From assembly GCA_021733795.1 (NCBI GenBank), contig JAIPKB010000012.1, positions 1-54,354 on the forward strand: DNA of 54,354 nucleotides, in the 5' to 3' direction. Position numbers and translations under genes: made by a program. The stretch is from Akkermansiaceae bacterium (GTDB taxonomy: Bacteria > Verrucomicrobiota > Verrucomicrobiia > Verrucomicrobiales > Akkermansiaceae). Positions within the stretch are counted from its first letter, which is position 1. Every line of letters begins with the position of its first letter. Below are positions 8,601-15,970 of the stretch, one piece after another. Under the pieces are notes generated by a model that was not told where the DNA came from, made no database searches, and worked only from the letters and a program-made list of their open reading frames with translations.

Positions 8601-9370
8601 CCGGTACCAACTCCGAATACGATTCCGCCAAGGCCTTCCGCGAAGCCGGAGCAGATGCGGAAATCCTAGTCTTCCGCAATCTCAGCACCGCCCACATTGA
8701 GGATTCTCTAACTCAACTCGCCGCCCGCATCCGCGCCGCACAGATCCTCATGTTCCCCGGTGGCTTCAGTGCGGGCGACGAACCCGACGGCTCCGCCAAA
8801 TTCATCGCCACCATCATCCGCAACCCGCGGATCGCCGACGCCATCATGGATCTGTTGCAAAACCGCGACGGCCTCATCCTCGGCATCTGCAACGGCTTCC
8901 AGGCCCTGATCAAGACCGGCCTCGTGCCCTACGGCGAAATCCGCGACTCCGCCGCAGATGGCCCCACCCTCGTTCACAACGACATCGGACGCCATCTTTC
9001 CTGCTACGCCAGCACCCGCATCGCCAGCACGCTTTCACCGTGGCTATCCCACACCCACGTCGGTGATATTCACAGCATCCCACTCTCTCACGGCGAGGGG
9101 AAATTCTTCGCCCCGCCCGAAGTCATTGCGCGACTCGCCGCCGCCGGACAAATCGCCACCCAATACTGTGACGAACACGGCACCCCCTCCATGGACCCCC
9201 GCATCAACCCGAACGGATCGCTCGGGGCCATCGAAGGCATCACCTCCCCATGCGGCCGCGTCTTCGGCAAGATGGCCCACTCCGAACGCGCCGCCACCCA
9301 AGTCGCCAAAAACATCCCCGGCAACAAACACCAGCCCATCTTCCAGGCGGGGGTCGGGTATTTTAGCTGA
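5633..9370 (+). CDS. purL: Phosphoribosylformylglycinamidine synthase, long single-chain form
   Basis: A 1245-residue enzyme that converts FGAR, ATP and glutamine to FGAM in purine synthesis. Segments in order are an N-terminal PurS-like region, a linker, the first AIR-synthase-like domain with DTYWSDHCRHTTF and MFKNETHNHPTEIEPFGG, the second synthase-like domain, and a C-terminal class I glutaminase with FPGGFSAGDEPDGS, catalytic Cys in GICNGFQAL and His in SHGEGKFF. All catalytic motifs are intact. The length is slightly below the proteobacterial/eukaryotic long PurL (about 1300). Unusually, the gene carries three copies of a 27-bp palindrome, a 29-bp inverted repeat and a 4 x 9-bp tandem repeat, all translated in frame. 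The gene ends at 9370, overlapping a decayed regulator remnant. Confidence 0.97.
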   Translation: MNRIFVEKKATFNIEAKHLLHELRESLDLSGLTSVRIIQRYDMDDLSLEEFTTATRLILSEPQVDVATTTLTLAPGETAFAVEYLPGQFDQRADSAAQCVQILTGKDRPFVASAKIIALSGNVLSSDLDRVKAFVINAVDSHEVPVAADSIRQAPHPPADVRILTAFTTQDPAAIRAEYGLAMSAEDVAFCQHYFKNEEQRDPSLTEIRMLDTYWSDHCRHTTFLTKIENVTFADPAGPAARAWATYQDVRTSLGLAEKPVTLMDIALIGMRELKTSGELDNLEVSEEINAACIVVPVEISNLKSEISSSRREDWLVMFKNETHNHPTEIEPFGGAATCLGGCIRDPLSGRSYVYQAMRVTGAGNPLTPFSDTLPGKLPQKRICQIAARGYSSYGNQIGLATGQVAEIYHPGYVAKRLEIGAVVAATPRANVFRGTPATGDAILLIGGRTGRDGVGGATGSSKEHTDTALENSAEVQKGYAPTERKIQRLFRNPELARKIKICNDFGAGGVSVAIGEIAPSLAIDLDAVPRKYDGLDGTELAISESQERMAVCVDPADIPYFIAEADKENLECVRVATVTDTGRLIMTWRGRTIVNLSRAFLNTNGVQQSTNVHVEAPVAAVSNRQAQTSTSQGSTLPTHLASLNICSQRGLGEMFDGSVGAGTVLWPFGGNHQLTPPDAMVAKLPLLEGDTDVCTYMSWGFNPDISSWSPFHGAVYAVTESVCKAVAAGARLPDIRLTLQEYFPKLGTDPARWGLPFAALLGAFHAQHSLRLAAIGGKDSMSGSFNDLDVPPTLVSFALAPGKASLALSPEFKQPGSMVSLVTTRRDADDLPDFEHLKQITESLHQANATGSLLALHHIGGAGIAAALAKMTFGNRIGFVAADSIRQAQSSTLFTERYFTFLIEHTTDLPADLGAIPIGRTTAEPILNLGAETHSLTDLQHAWESTLEPVYPTKPELSPISPIGPISPIGPTKSRHKAILPRVVIPAFPGTNSEYDSAKAFREAGADAEILVFRNLSTAHIEDSLTQLAARIRAAQILMFPGGFSAGDEPDGSAKFIATIIRNPRIADAIMDLLQNRDGLILGICNGFQALIKTGLVPYGEIRDSAADGPTLVHNDIGRHLSCYASTRIASTLSPWLSHTHVGDIHSIPLSHGEGKFFAPPEVIARLAAAGQIATQYCDEHGTPSMDPRINPNGSLGAIEGITSPCGRVFGKMAHSERAATQVAKNIPGNKHQPIFQAGVGYFS
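6068..6094. repeat. 27-bp palindromic repeat, copy 1, inside purL
   Basis: Contains a stem of GGCGGA and TCCGCC around a short loop. It is identical over all 27 bases to copy 3 at 8273. It is read in frame as VAADSIRQA in the spacer between the PurS-like and first synthase domains of PurL. Confidence 0.8.
6527..6555. repeat. 29-bp inverted repeat inside purL
   Basis: GAAATTTCA and TGAAATTTC form perfect 9-bp arms around an 11-base spacer. The A+T-rich element is translated in frame as EISNLKSEIS inside an otherwise G+C-rich gene, just before the FKNETHNHPTE motif region, where PurL homologues normally have a short loop. Its composition marks it as an insertion. Confidence 0.65.
7487..7513. 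repeat. 27-bp palindromic repeat, copy 2, inside purL
   Basis: Same family as the copy at 6068, differing at three positions (two compensate each other to keep the stem, GGCGGT with ACCGCC loop variant). It is translated as VAAVSNRQA in the junction between the two halves of the PurL synthase region. Confidence 0.75.
8273..8299. repeat. 27-bp palindromic repeat, copy 3, inside purL
   Basis: Identical to copy 1 at 6068 and translated in the same register as VAADSIRQA, in a loop of the second synthase-like domain of PurL. Exact identity between two copies 2.2 kb apart shows this is a mobile or gene-converted element and not chance coding sequence. Confidence 0.8.
8512..8547. repeat. 4 x 9-bp tandem repeat in purL interdomain linker
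   Basis: Four 9-bp units of the type TATAGGTCC, with two one-base variants, lie just before the glutaminase domain. They encode a Ser/Pro/Ile/Gly linker. The unit length of nine keeps the frame whatever the copy number. Confidence 0.8.
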
Positions 9371-9578
9371 CAAACGCGGCGGACTCGCGCGCCGCACCAT
9401 CACCGCCATCGAAAACGGCCAGGGCTCCAACGTCAGCAGGCTGATTGCCCTGCTGCGGGCCCTGGGAGCCTTGGAGCGGGCAAATCCAAGCCCGATTGAG
9501 GTTGGATCTCGGGGTATAAGACTCAAGGCAGGCCCAAATTCCGCCTTGCAAGTTCGTTTGCAAACTGGTATTCTGTAA
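9363..9578 (+). pseudogene. Remnant of an XRE/HipB-type HTH regulator
   Basis: The frame reads LADKRGGLARRTITAIENGQ, then GSN, then RLIALLRALGALERANPS. This matches the second half of an XRE helix-turn-helix (recognition helix plus the following helix bundle) of the kind of small regulator often paired with toxins. The first part of the domain and its start codon are missing, and the fragment begins inside the end of purL. The sequence after RANPS is unremarkable. It lies directly upstream of a UPF0175/PIN pair. It is called a remnant because no start codon exists that would give a complete domain. Confidence 0.6.
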
Positions 9579-9580
9579 AC

Positions 9581-9889
9581 ATGCCTGCCACCAGCACCGT
9601 TTCCACCCGTCTTGATCCGGCGGATTTGGCCCTCATCCAGTCGTTGGCTGAGTTGGAGGGATGTGATCGCGCGACCTTGATCAAGTCGCTGTTGCGTAGT
9701 GGCCTGCAATCACTCCGCCGCGAGCGTGCCGTCAAAGCCTTCCGCCGCGATGAGGTGTCACTCTCCCGTGCCGCCGAGCTGGCTGGGCTCAGCTTATGGG
9801 ATTTTCTAGCGTTGATGGGTCCGGAAAAACTGGAATTGCACTACGATGTTGAGGAATTCGAGGATGACCTGAACGCCCTGCCCGCATGA
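9581..9889 (+). CDS. UPF0175-family antitoxin
   Basis: A 102-residue protein with two recognisable parts: an N-terminal ribbon-helix-helix-like segment (STRLDPADLALIQSLAELEG, then RATLIKSLLRSGL) and a UPF0175 segment (SLSRAAELAGLSLWDFLALM). UPF0175 proteins are partners of DUF3368/PIN proteins in toxin-antitoxin pairs, where they bind the operator and neutralise the nuclease. The stop overlaps the start of the next gene by four bases, which supports coupled translation. The likely regulation is autorepression, but no operator could be assigned in the A+T-poor upstream sequence. Confidence 0.82.
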   Translation: MPATSTVSTRLDPADLALIQSLAELEGCDRATLIKSLLRSGLQSLRRERAVKAFRRDEVSLSRAAELAGLSLWDFLALMGPEKLELHYDVEEFEDDLNALPA

Positions 9890-10380
9890 TCGTCCTTTGT
9901 GATGCAAGCCCGCTGATCTTCCTGGCCAAGCTCAACCGCCTGGCTCTGATCCCCCGGTTGCTCGGTCCGGAGGTGGTGGTGTTGCAGTGCGTGGTGAACG
10001 AGGTGCTTGACACCGCTCACCACCATCACTCCGAACAACAACGCCTGGTGACATTTCTCAATTCCATTCGAATCGCCGAATTCACGGACTCAGGCTATCA
10101 ATCCGGAAGATTCAGCGCCAGTGATCGGCAAACCTTGGCTTATGCCATCCGCCAACAAGCCGCATGGTTGGTCGCGGATGAGCGCTTGATGCGCCGCGTC
10201 GCGGCTTCCGAAGGCATCGCCACCATCGGGACCTTGGGCCTGCTGGCCGCTGCCGCCCGGCGTGGCCTCATTTCCCGCCAAGATGCCCTGACCGACCTCA
10301 ACTCCGCGATCTCCAGCCACCACTTCCGCATCTCCATCGCCCTCTATCAGAGATTCCTTGCTGAGTTTCAGCCCCATTAG
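9886..10380 (+). CDS. PIN-domain (DUF3368-like) toxin
   Basis: A 164-residue PIN-fold protein, the presumed ribonuclease toxin of the pair. The first acidic residue is in VLCDASPLIFLAK (Asp6), the middle region holds SASDRQTLAYA, and the final acid is in WLVADERLMRR, matching the usual D...E/D...D metal-binding pattern. The C-terminal GTLGLLAAAARRGLIS is characteristic of the DUF3368 subgroup. The 4-base overlap with the antitoxin gene indicates one transcript. The gene looks intact, so the pair could be active. Confidence 0.85.
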   Translation: MIVLCDASPLIFLAKLNRLALIPRLLGPEVVVLQCVVNEVLDTAHHHHSEQQRLVTFLNSIRIAEFTDSGYQSGRFSASDRQTLAYAIRQQAAWLVADERLMRRVAASEGIATIGTLGLLAAAARRGLISRQDALTDLNSAISSHHFRISIALYQRFLAEFQPH

Positions 10381-10458
10381 CCAGCCACCTTGCCCAAAAA
10401 CACCCAAAGATCCTCCGTCCCCAGCCCGTACCTACACAGCCTTTCAGCCTCTACCCCA

Positions 10459-10728
10459 ATGACCCCTACCAAACAGGAACTCCTCGACCTCCAGTTCGTC
10501 GATGCCCGCCACAAGCTCATCGACCTCGCCGCCTTCCTTGATCGCATCGACCGCCATCCCGGTGAGCCGGATTACCGGATGGAGGCCATGAAAAAAACGC
10601 TGTCAATTCTGTTGAGCGACCGACCCGACCGTGCCCGCGCCGTGCTCGAAGCATTTTCCGACCACTCCACCGAGCCCATCCCCCAAGCCGTGTTCCAAGG
10701 TGCCTTCGGTGCCCCCAGACCCGCCTGA
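10459..10728 (+). CDS. Small hypothetical protein upstream of the ebo-like genes
   Basis: An 89-residue, mostly helical, charged protein (AHKLIDLAAFLDRIDRHPGE region followed by YRMEAMKKTLSILL). The ATG at 10459 is preferred over the upstream start at 10390, because residues before it are low-complexity and poorly protein-like. It is 20 bases before the EboB-like gene and codirectional, so it is probably cotranscribed with it. I do not recognise a family, and it is too short to be a standard EboA. Confidence 0.6.
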   Translation: MTPTKQELLDLQFVDARHKLIDLAAFLDRIDRHPGEPDYRMEAMKKTLSILLSDRPDRARAVLEAFSDHSTEPIPQAVFQGAFGAPRPA

Positions 10729-10748
10729 AGACCCAAGATCTCAAAAAC

Positions 10749-11546
10749 ATGTACATCGAACCCCACGCTCACATGGTCAGCCGGACGACGGATGACTACG
10801 AAATGCTGGCCCTGGCCGGTTGCGAGGTGTTGTGCGAACCTGCCTTCTGGGCCGGCTTCGACCGCTCCTCCGCCGCCGGGTTTTACGACTATTTCCGCCA
10901 ACTCACCGAATACGAACCGAAACGCGCCGCCAAATACGGCATCAAGCACTACTGCTGGCTGTGCATCAACCCGAAAGAAGCCGACGATCCGGTCTTCGCC
11001 CGCGAGGTCATGGCGCTGATCCCCGAGTTTCTCGATTGCCCCACCGTGCTGGGTATCGGCGAGATCGGACTGAACAAGAATACCCGCAACGAACTGGCCA
11101 TTTTCGAGGAGCACGTCCAACTCGCCGTGGACCGCGACCTGCCGATTCTCATCCACACCCCCCACCTTGAAGACAAACTCAAGGGCACCCGGCTCACGCT
11201 GGACCTGCTGGCGTCGTTTTCCAACCTCGACCGCAACAAGGTCATCATCGACCATGTGGAGGAGCACACCATCGCCCCCGTGCTGGATGCCGGCTACTGG
11301 GCGGGCATGACGCTCTATCCACAAAGCAAATGTTCGCTCAGCCGCGCCGTTGACATGATCGAGGTTTACGGCCCCGACCGGCTGTGGATGAACTCCGCCT
11401 GCGATTGGGGTGTCTCTGATCCGCTGGCGGTACCCCGCTGTCTCCAGGAAATGAAACGCCGCCACCACAGTGCAGCGGACATCCAGCGGATCGCCTATCA
11501 GCATCCGAAACAATTTCTCAGCCAATCGGCGAGATTCCAGCCGTGA
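10749..11546 (+). CDS. TatD-like TIM-barrel metal-dependent hydrolase, EboB-like
   Basis: A 265-residue amidohydrolase-superfamily protein. It opens with MYIEPHAHMVSRT, whose HAH is the usual first metal ligand pair. Further expected features are GIGEIGLNK (active-site Glu), LPILIHTP (His), VIIDHVEEHT (His) and NSACDWG (final Asp). It lacks typical TatD spacing and matches the TatD-related protein of ebo clusters, which act in exporting or trafficking metabolites to the cell envelope or periplasm in cyanobacteria and several other phyla. The EboE-like gene next to it supports this. The substrate is unknown. Confidence 0.75.
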   Translation: MYIEPHAHMVSRTTDDYEMLALAGCEVLCEPAFWAGFDRSSAAGFYDYFRQLTEYEPKRAAKYGIKHYCWLCINPKEADDPVFAREVMALIPEFLDCPTVLGIGEIGLNKNTRNELAIFEEHVQLAVDRDLPILIHTPHLEDKLKGTRLTLDLLASFSNLDRNKVIIDHVEEHTIAPVLDAGYWAGMTLYPQSKCSLSRAVDMIEVYGPDRLWMNSACDWGVSDPLAVPRCLQEMKRRHHSAADIQRIAYQHPKQFLSQSARFQP

Positions 11547-11580
11547 GACAGCAGACCGGATTCCGCGCAGCATTCTCTTG

Positions 11581-11620
11581 TCTTCCGTCTTCCGTCTTCC
11601 GTCTTCTAGTCTTCTGTCTC
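11581..11620. repeat. Pyrimidine-rich 7-bp tandem repeat before the EboE-like gene
   Basis: Three exact copies of TCTTCCG are followed by degenerate TCTTCTAG and TCTTCTG units. They fill the leader up to four bases before the EboE-like start codon, leaving no purine-rich Shine-Dalgarno sequence there. Confidence 0.75.
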
Positions 11621-11624
11621 TACC

Positions 11625-12788
11625 ATGCACCTCGCCTATTGCACGAACATCCACCCTGCGGAAACGTGGGCGGAAACCCAAACCATGCTCGCCACCCACG
11701 TCCTTGCGGTGCGGGACCGCCTCCATGCGCTGGGTACCCTGCCACCGGACGAGCCGTTTGCCATCGGCCTGCGGCTCTCGGCCGTGGCTGCCAGTGAGTT
11801 GCTAACTGGCGACCGCCTCCCGCGCTTCCGCGACTGGCTGGCGGAAACCAACAGCTACGTTTTCACCATCAACGGTTTCCCCTACGGCTCGTTCCACGGC
11901 ACCCGCGTGAAGGAACAGGTGTTCCGCCCGGATTGGACGGACCCCGCCCGGCTGGCATACACCAAGGACCTCTTCCGGATTCTCGCCGCGATCGCCCGCA
12001 CCGACGTCAGCACCTCGGTATCCACCCTGCCCGGCTCTTTCAAAGCCTTCCACGCCAATGAATCCCTGATCCGCAAGCACCTGATCGAGATGGCCGCTTT
12101 CCTCGATGATCTATCAGAACGATCCGGCCACGATTTCCACCTCGGCCTCGAACCGGAGCCGCTCGGGCACTTCGAGAATTCCATCGAGACGGTCGACTTC
12201 TTCCAACGGCTCCACCACCACACTCCGGACTCCGAAAGCATCCGCCGCCGGATCGGCCTGAACTACGACGCCTGCCACTTCGCCCTGCAATACGAGTCCG
12301 CCGACGACGCCCTCCGCCTGTTAGACCACGCCGGCATCCGGATTTCCAAGTTCCATCTCTCCAGCGCACTCGCCTTCGACCCCACCGATCCTGCCGCGCT
12401 CGCGGCGATCCGCCCGTTCAGCGAGCCCACCTATTTCCACCAAGTCCTGCTCCGCCAGCCTGACGGCGAAATCCTCCGTTTTCCCGACCTGCCGGATTTC
12501 CTCCACGCGCTCGACACGGGTGCCATCGAGGCCTCCGCCTGGCAGGAAGCCCGCGTCCATTTCCACATCCCGCTCGATGCCGAGCCGCTCGCTCCGCTGC
12601 GGTCCACCCGCGCCCATGCGGCGGACATCTTGAAGTGGAGCCGCAAGCACCCGACGGCCTGCGACCATTTCGAGATCGAAACCTACACCTGGGCCGTGCT
12701 GCCCACCGCCCTCCAACGCCCGGTGACCGAACAAATCGCCGGCGAATACCAATGGGTACTGAGCGCCTCGGGGCAACAACCATCCTGA
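11625..12788 (+). CDS. eboE: Metabolite traffic protein EboE (xylose-isomerase-like TIM barrel)
   Basis: A 387-residue TIM-barrel protein starting MHLAYCTNIHPAETW, the typical N-terminus of EboE. Other family features are INGFPYGSFHG, VSTLPGSFK, LGLEPEPLG, GLNYDACHFALQYE and FHLSSALAF, arranged like the metal-binding strands of sugar-phosphate isomerase/epimerase-type barrels. Length agrees with the family. EboE is required, with the other Ebo proteins, for transport of secondary metabolites in cyanobacteria; the chemical role is not settled. Only the EboB- and EboE-like members are present here, with no prenyltransferase, dehydroquinate-synthase-like or phosphodiesterase gene beside them. 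Confidence 0.85.
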   Translation: MHLAYCTNIHPAETWAETQTMLATHVLAVRDRLHALGTLPPDEPFAIGLRLSAVAASELLTGDRLPRFRDWLAETNSYVFTINGFPYGSFHGTRVKEQVFRPDWTDPARLAYTKDLFRILAAIARTDVSTSVSTLPGSFKAFHANESLIRKHLIEMAAFLDDLSERSGHDFHLGLEPEPLGHFENSIETVDFFQRLHHHTPDSESIRRRIGLNYDACHFALQYESADDALRLLDHAGIRISKFHLSSALAFDPTDPAALAAIRPFSEPTYFHQVLLRQPDGEILRFPDLPDFLHALDTGAIEASAWQEARVHFHIPLDAEPLAPLRSTRAHAADILKWSRKHPTACDHFEIETYTWAVLPTALQRPVTEQIAGEYQWVLSASGQQPS

Positions 12789-12867
12789 GTGTTCATTCGC
12801 GGTTCAATATTCCTCTTCGCAACAAGCTGGCTTGCTTTTTGCCTCTCCGGCAGCCATCGATTCCCCC

Positions 12868-14097
12868 GTGCGCATCGAAATCCTCAACACCGGCACCGAA
12901 CTGCTCCTGGGCCACACCCTCAACACCCATGGTGCCTGGCTGGGCCAGGAGTTGTTCCAGCTCGGCCTCCGTGCCGCCCGCCAGACCACCGTTCCCGACG
13001 GTCCGGCGATCCGCGCGGCTCTAACTGAAATCCTGCCGCGCGCCGACGCCCTCATCGTCACCGGCGGACTCGGCCCCACCAGCGACGACCTCACCCGCGA
13101 GATCACTGCGGAACTGCTGGGACTCGATCTTCTAACCGATCCTGCCGCGCTGCATTCGCTGGAGGCGTTTTTCGCCATCCGCAAGCGCCCGATGGCCGAG
13201 GCCAACCTGAAACAGGCGCTCTGCCCGGCCGGAGCCGAGATCCTGCCCAATCCCAACGGCACCGCCCCCGGCCTCTATCTGCCACCCGGGCTCGATCCGC
13301 GGTTCCCCTGCGCCATTTTCCTGCTCCCTGGACCGCCCCGCGAGATGAGGCCCATGTATCATGCCGAGGTCGCCCCGCGCCTGACCACCCTCGCCGGCCT
13401 CAGTGCCCCGCCCAACTGCCTGACCCTCAAATTCACCGGCATCGGCGAGAGCGATTTTCATGACGGGATCGACACCCGCCTCGCCGCGATCCCGGACCTC
13501 GAATTCGGCTACTGCGCCCACATCGGCGAAGTCGATCTCCGCCTGATCGGGTCCGATCCCGCCATCGCCGCCGCCCGCGCGCTGGTGATGAAGCGTTTCG
13601 CCTCCATGCTGGTGAGCGATGACGGTTCCTCGCTTGAGGAAACGGTGGTCCGCCTGCTGACCATCCGTGGCATGACTCTCGCCACGGCGGAAAGCTGCAC
13701 CGGCGGCCTGATCGCCAACCGCCTAACCGACGTCCCCGGCGCAAGTGCGGTCTTCACCCACGGCTTCATCACCTACGCCAACGAGGCCAAAATCGGATTG
13801 TTAGGAGTACCCCCGGAGATGTTGATAGAACACGGAGCCGTGAGCGAACCCATCGCGCGGGCGATGGCCGAGGGCGCGCTCGCCGCCGCCGGCACCGACC
13901 TCGCGGTCGCAGTCACAGGCATCGCCGGCCCCACCGGCGGCACTCCGGAAAAACCCGTCGGCACCGCCTGGCTGGCCCTCGCCGCCTGCAACCACCCCAC
14001 CCAGGCCTGGCGATTGTTCCAACCCCGCAACCGCCACGATTTCAAACTGGGCATCAGCCAGTCCGCCCTCGACGCCGTGCGCCGGCATCTGTCATAG
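12868..14097 (+). CDS. cinA: CinA-family protein (NMN amidohydrolase / ADP-ribose pyrophosphatase-like)
   Basis: A 409-residue two-domain protein. The N-terminal MoaB/MogA-like domain shows EILNTGTELLLGHTLNT, VTGGLGPTSDDLT and LLPGPPREM. The C-terminal CinA (PncC-type) domain shows TLATAESCTGGLIANRL, FTHGFITYANEAK and AVTGIAGPTGG, the signature of nicotinamide-mononucleotide deamidases. The GTG at 12868 is chosen because family members begin exactly with (M/V)RIEILNTG, whereas the longer TTG start adds 12 odd residues. The likely role is NMN recycling in pyridine-nucleotide metabolism. It is 79 bases after the EboE-like gene and may be cotranscribed. Confidence 0.92.
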   Translation: MRIEILNTGTELLLGHTLNTHGAWLGQELFQLGLRAARQTTVPDGPAIRAALTEILPRADALIVTGGLGPTSDDLTREITAELLGLDLLTDPAALHSLEAFFAIRKRPMAEANLKQALCPAGAEILPNPNGTAPGLYLPPGLDPRFPCAIFLLPGPPREMRPMYHAEVAPRLTTLAGLSAPPNCLTLKFTGIGESDFHDGIDTRLAAIPDLEFGYCAHIGEVDLRLIGSDPAIAAARALVMKRFASMLVSDDGSSLEETVVRLLTIRGMTLATAESCTGGLIANRLTDVPGASAVFTHGFITYANEAKIGLLGVPPEMLIEHGAVSEPIARAMAEGALAAAGTDLAVAVTGIAGPTGGTPEKPVGTAWLALAACNHPTQAWRLFQPRNRHDFKLGISQSALDAVRRHLS

Positions 14098-14123
14098 GCT
14101 TGCCGCAAATAGGGAGCGGCGGC

Positions 14124-14150
14124 GTGGCGGGGGTTTCCAACCGCCATGCC
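14124..14150. repeat. 27-bp palindromic repeat, copy 4, intergenic
   Basis: The same element family as the three copies inside purL, closest to copy 2 (two differences). Here it is in non-coding DNA between cinA and a decayed gene, which shows that the family is a dispersed element. Confidence 0.75.
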
Positions 14151-14225
14151 CCCATCCATCCGCCCCCGCCATCATCTCTCAAATCTTCAGTTTTACCCGC
14201 CCCATTCTCACCCCCGTCTTTTGCC

Positions 14226-14579
14226 TTTCCTTGGGAATATCTGGATGCACTGGAGCAGACCCTCATGGTCCGCCGCCTGCTGCCGTGGTACGTGAACGTC
14301 GGCAAACGCTTGGTCAAGCCCCCGAAGATCGACTTCGGTGCCAGCGGTATTTTCCATGCGCTCATGGGGATCGGCATGCAAACCGCGCCGCACACCCATC
14401 CCAAACTGGCCGCCTCCTGGGAGGGCTTCGCGCTCGAGCAGATCCTGCGAACCCATCCGGGTGAGGATGCCTATTTCTACGCGATCCACAGCGGCTCGGA
14501 ACTCGACCTATTCTTCCCCCGTCTCGGCCTGGGAGTTGAGATCAAATACCAGGACGCCCCCCGCCTGACGCGATCCTAG
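14226..14579 (+). pseudogene. C-terminal remnant of a DUF4143-containing AAA ATPase
   Basis: The frame encodes a recognisable DUF4143 segment: LDALEQTLMVRRLLPWYVNV, KRLVKPPKIDFGASGIFHAL, ASWEGFALEQIL, HSGSELDLFFPRLGLGVEIK and DAPRLTRS. These proteins normally carry an N-terminal P-loop ATPase domain of about 200 residues, which is absent, because the frame upstream is a repeat-rich non-coding stretch. The end is also short by some 40 residues and stops abruptly after LTRS. There is no suitable start codon near the homologous part. I therefore call it a truncated, inactive remnant. Confidence 0.7.
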
Positions 14580-14663
14580 CGCCGCCACGAAGGCGCTGGG
14601 CGCTGCTGCCCGCCCTCGCCGCGCGGGTCGTTTTCTCCTACAGAACCAGTGATCCGTTAGATT

Positions 14664-15003
14664 CCGTCATCACCGGCTGGCTGGAGCACGATCCGGCGGA
14701 GGCAATCCGGATGGCCGCCAAGACCGGGGTTGAGTTGTCTTCCACTGAATTGAGAAAGACTGGAGGCGATCCGCAACCGCTGGTGGCGTTGCTCGACAAT
14801 AAAAACAAAAGGTCCGCTGGATAGCCCAAAACGCCCTCCTTCACCATCTCGATGCGGCCCTCGCCGATGGCACGGCGAAACAATTGCTAGACAGCATGCC
14901 GCGCAAGCAGGCAGACGATCTGATCGAACGGGCGGCGGAGAACGCACGCCTGGGAGGTTTCGATGATGTGATTGGCATCGCGGCACTGGCGTCGCCTGAA
15001 GCC
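14664..15003 (+). pseudogene. Decayed gene of unknown type, two frames
   Basis: From 14664 the frame reads ITGWLEHDPAEAIRMAAKTG and stops after about 50 residues. In another frame from about 14818 it continues as WIAQNALLHHLDAALADGTA, followed by a helical stretch ending ALASPEAC. Both parts have amphipathic helical character as in repeat proteins rich in W..DP..A units, and they are probably one gene broken by a frameshift. No start codon with context is present. The sequence after 15003 does not look coding. Confidence 0.35.
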
Positions 15004-15172
15004 TGTGCAAGGTGTTCGTCCGTGCATCCGCTGGAAGGGCCCCTTGGCCGGAAAAACTTTTTCGGTGGCCCGGTGCCGGGCAAAAAGGGCGTGAAAAGGG
15101 CATGGAACTTTTTATGTTAGAGCAAATCCGTTAGTCGAGGCGCTGGAACCCTTGTGGCTCTAAGGGTTTCCT

Positions 15173-15218
15173 TGGAGCCGGCTGTCGGGATTGAACCGAC
15201 GACCTGCTGATTACAAAT
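15173..15218 (-). other. 3' half of tRNA-Thr(UGU): putative attachment-site remnant
   Basis: On the minus strand this reads as the anticodon loop TTTGTAA (anticodon UGU), the 3' anticodon strand, variable loop, a complete T arm (TCGTCGGTTCAATCCCGAC core), the acceptor 3' strand AGCCGGC, discriminator and CCA. The match to a normal bacterial tRNA-Thr stops exactly in or beside the anticodon loop, and the sequence beyond is unrelated. The 5' half is missing. Tyrosine-recombinase elements commonly integrate at this position and leave such a 3' half at the far end. With this polarity the element lies on the right-hand side. Confidence 0.75.
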
Positions 15219-15567
15219 TGCATCCAATACGTATCAAACTAGATCACACGGGATCATTTCAGCTTATTTCCGGGGAATTGTACCGGAAAACATGCCCCAG
15301 GTGGTCAAGGCCGGTGGTCAAATCCGGGTGGTCAAGGGGGAGTCCAAACGTGCCACTAGTTGTTGGTTTCATCTACGGGCAGCACGGGGATGGCGTTACA
15401 TGTACACTCAGGGGTATCTATTCTTTCTCAAGTCCCCCCCTCCCCCCAGCGGAAAGCTGGAAGTAGAAGGGGCGTCCCTGACCGCATTGTTTAGAGTCGC
15501 GCTGCCATTAAACCCGAATCGTTTCCGACCCCGACGCCCGCAAGCGCCGCTGCGACTATGACCTTGC

Positions 15568-15605
15568 TTTTGTCGGTGCTCGGTAGTTTTGTCGGTGCTC
15601 GGTAG
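15568..15605. repeat. Two exact 19-bp tandem copies
   Basis: TTTTGTCGGTGCTCGGTAG occurs twice with no spacer in a gene-free stretch downstream of the tRNA fragment. Confidence 0.85.
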
Positions 15606-15820
15606 CGAACCGGCTGGTGATCCGCAATCCGTCAATGGGAAAGGGGCCAGCAACTCGCGGTTTGCTCCCCGCGAATCGCTGACCCCTTCCACATGGAAAG
15701 AACTTTGACACTTGAGGAGCAACTCGGTCGTCTGGCATGAATTTCATCCTAAACGGTGATCTTTGCAACTGATTTCTTTCAACGTGTTAGGTGAGAAAAC
15801 TGTGAATGGCGACAAACACG

Positions 15821-15849
15821 ATCAAACGAGATCAAACGAGATCAAACGG
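15821..15849. repeat. Three 10-bp tandem copies
   Basis: ATCAAACGAG is repeated three times, the last copy changing at its end. It resembles an iteron cluster in layout, but no replication gene is next to it. Confidence 0.7.
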
Positions 15850-15970
15850 AGTGTAAATCTGTCGAAATGATCAAGTTTGATAGAAAAAAGTACTTTGAAA
15901 TTCGTGAATTTTTTCTGCTTTGCACGGGTCGATTACCCAATAGTGACACCACGGCACCTATTGGACCACG

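Noticed and set aside
15173..15218. Functional tRNA-Thr gene
   Set aside because: The 5' half (acceptor 5' strand, D arm and 5' anticodon strand) is absent.
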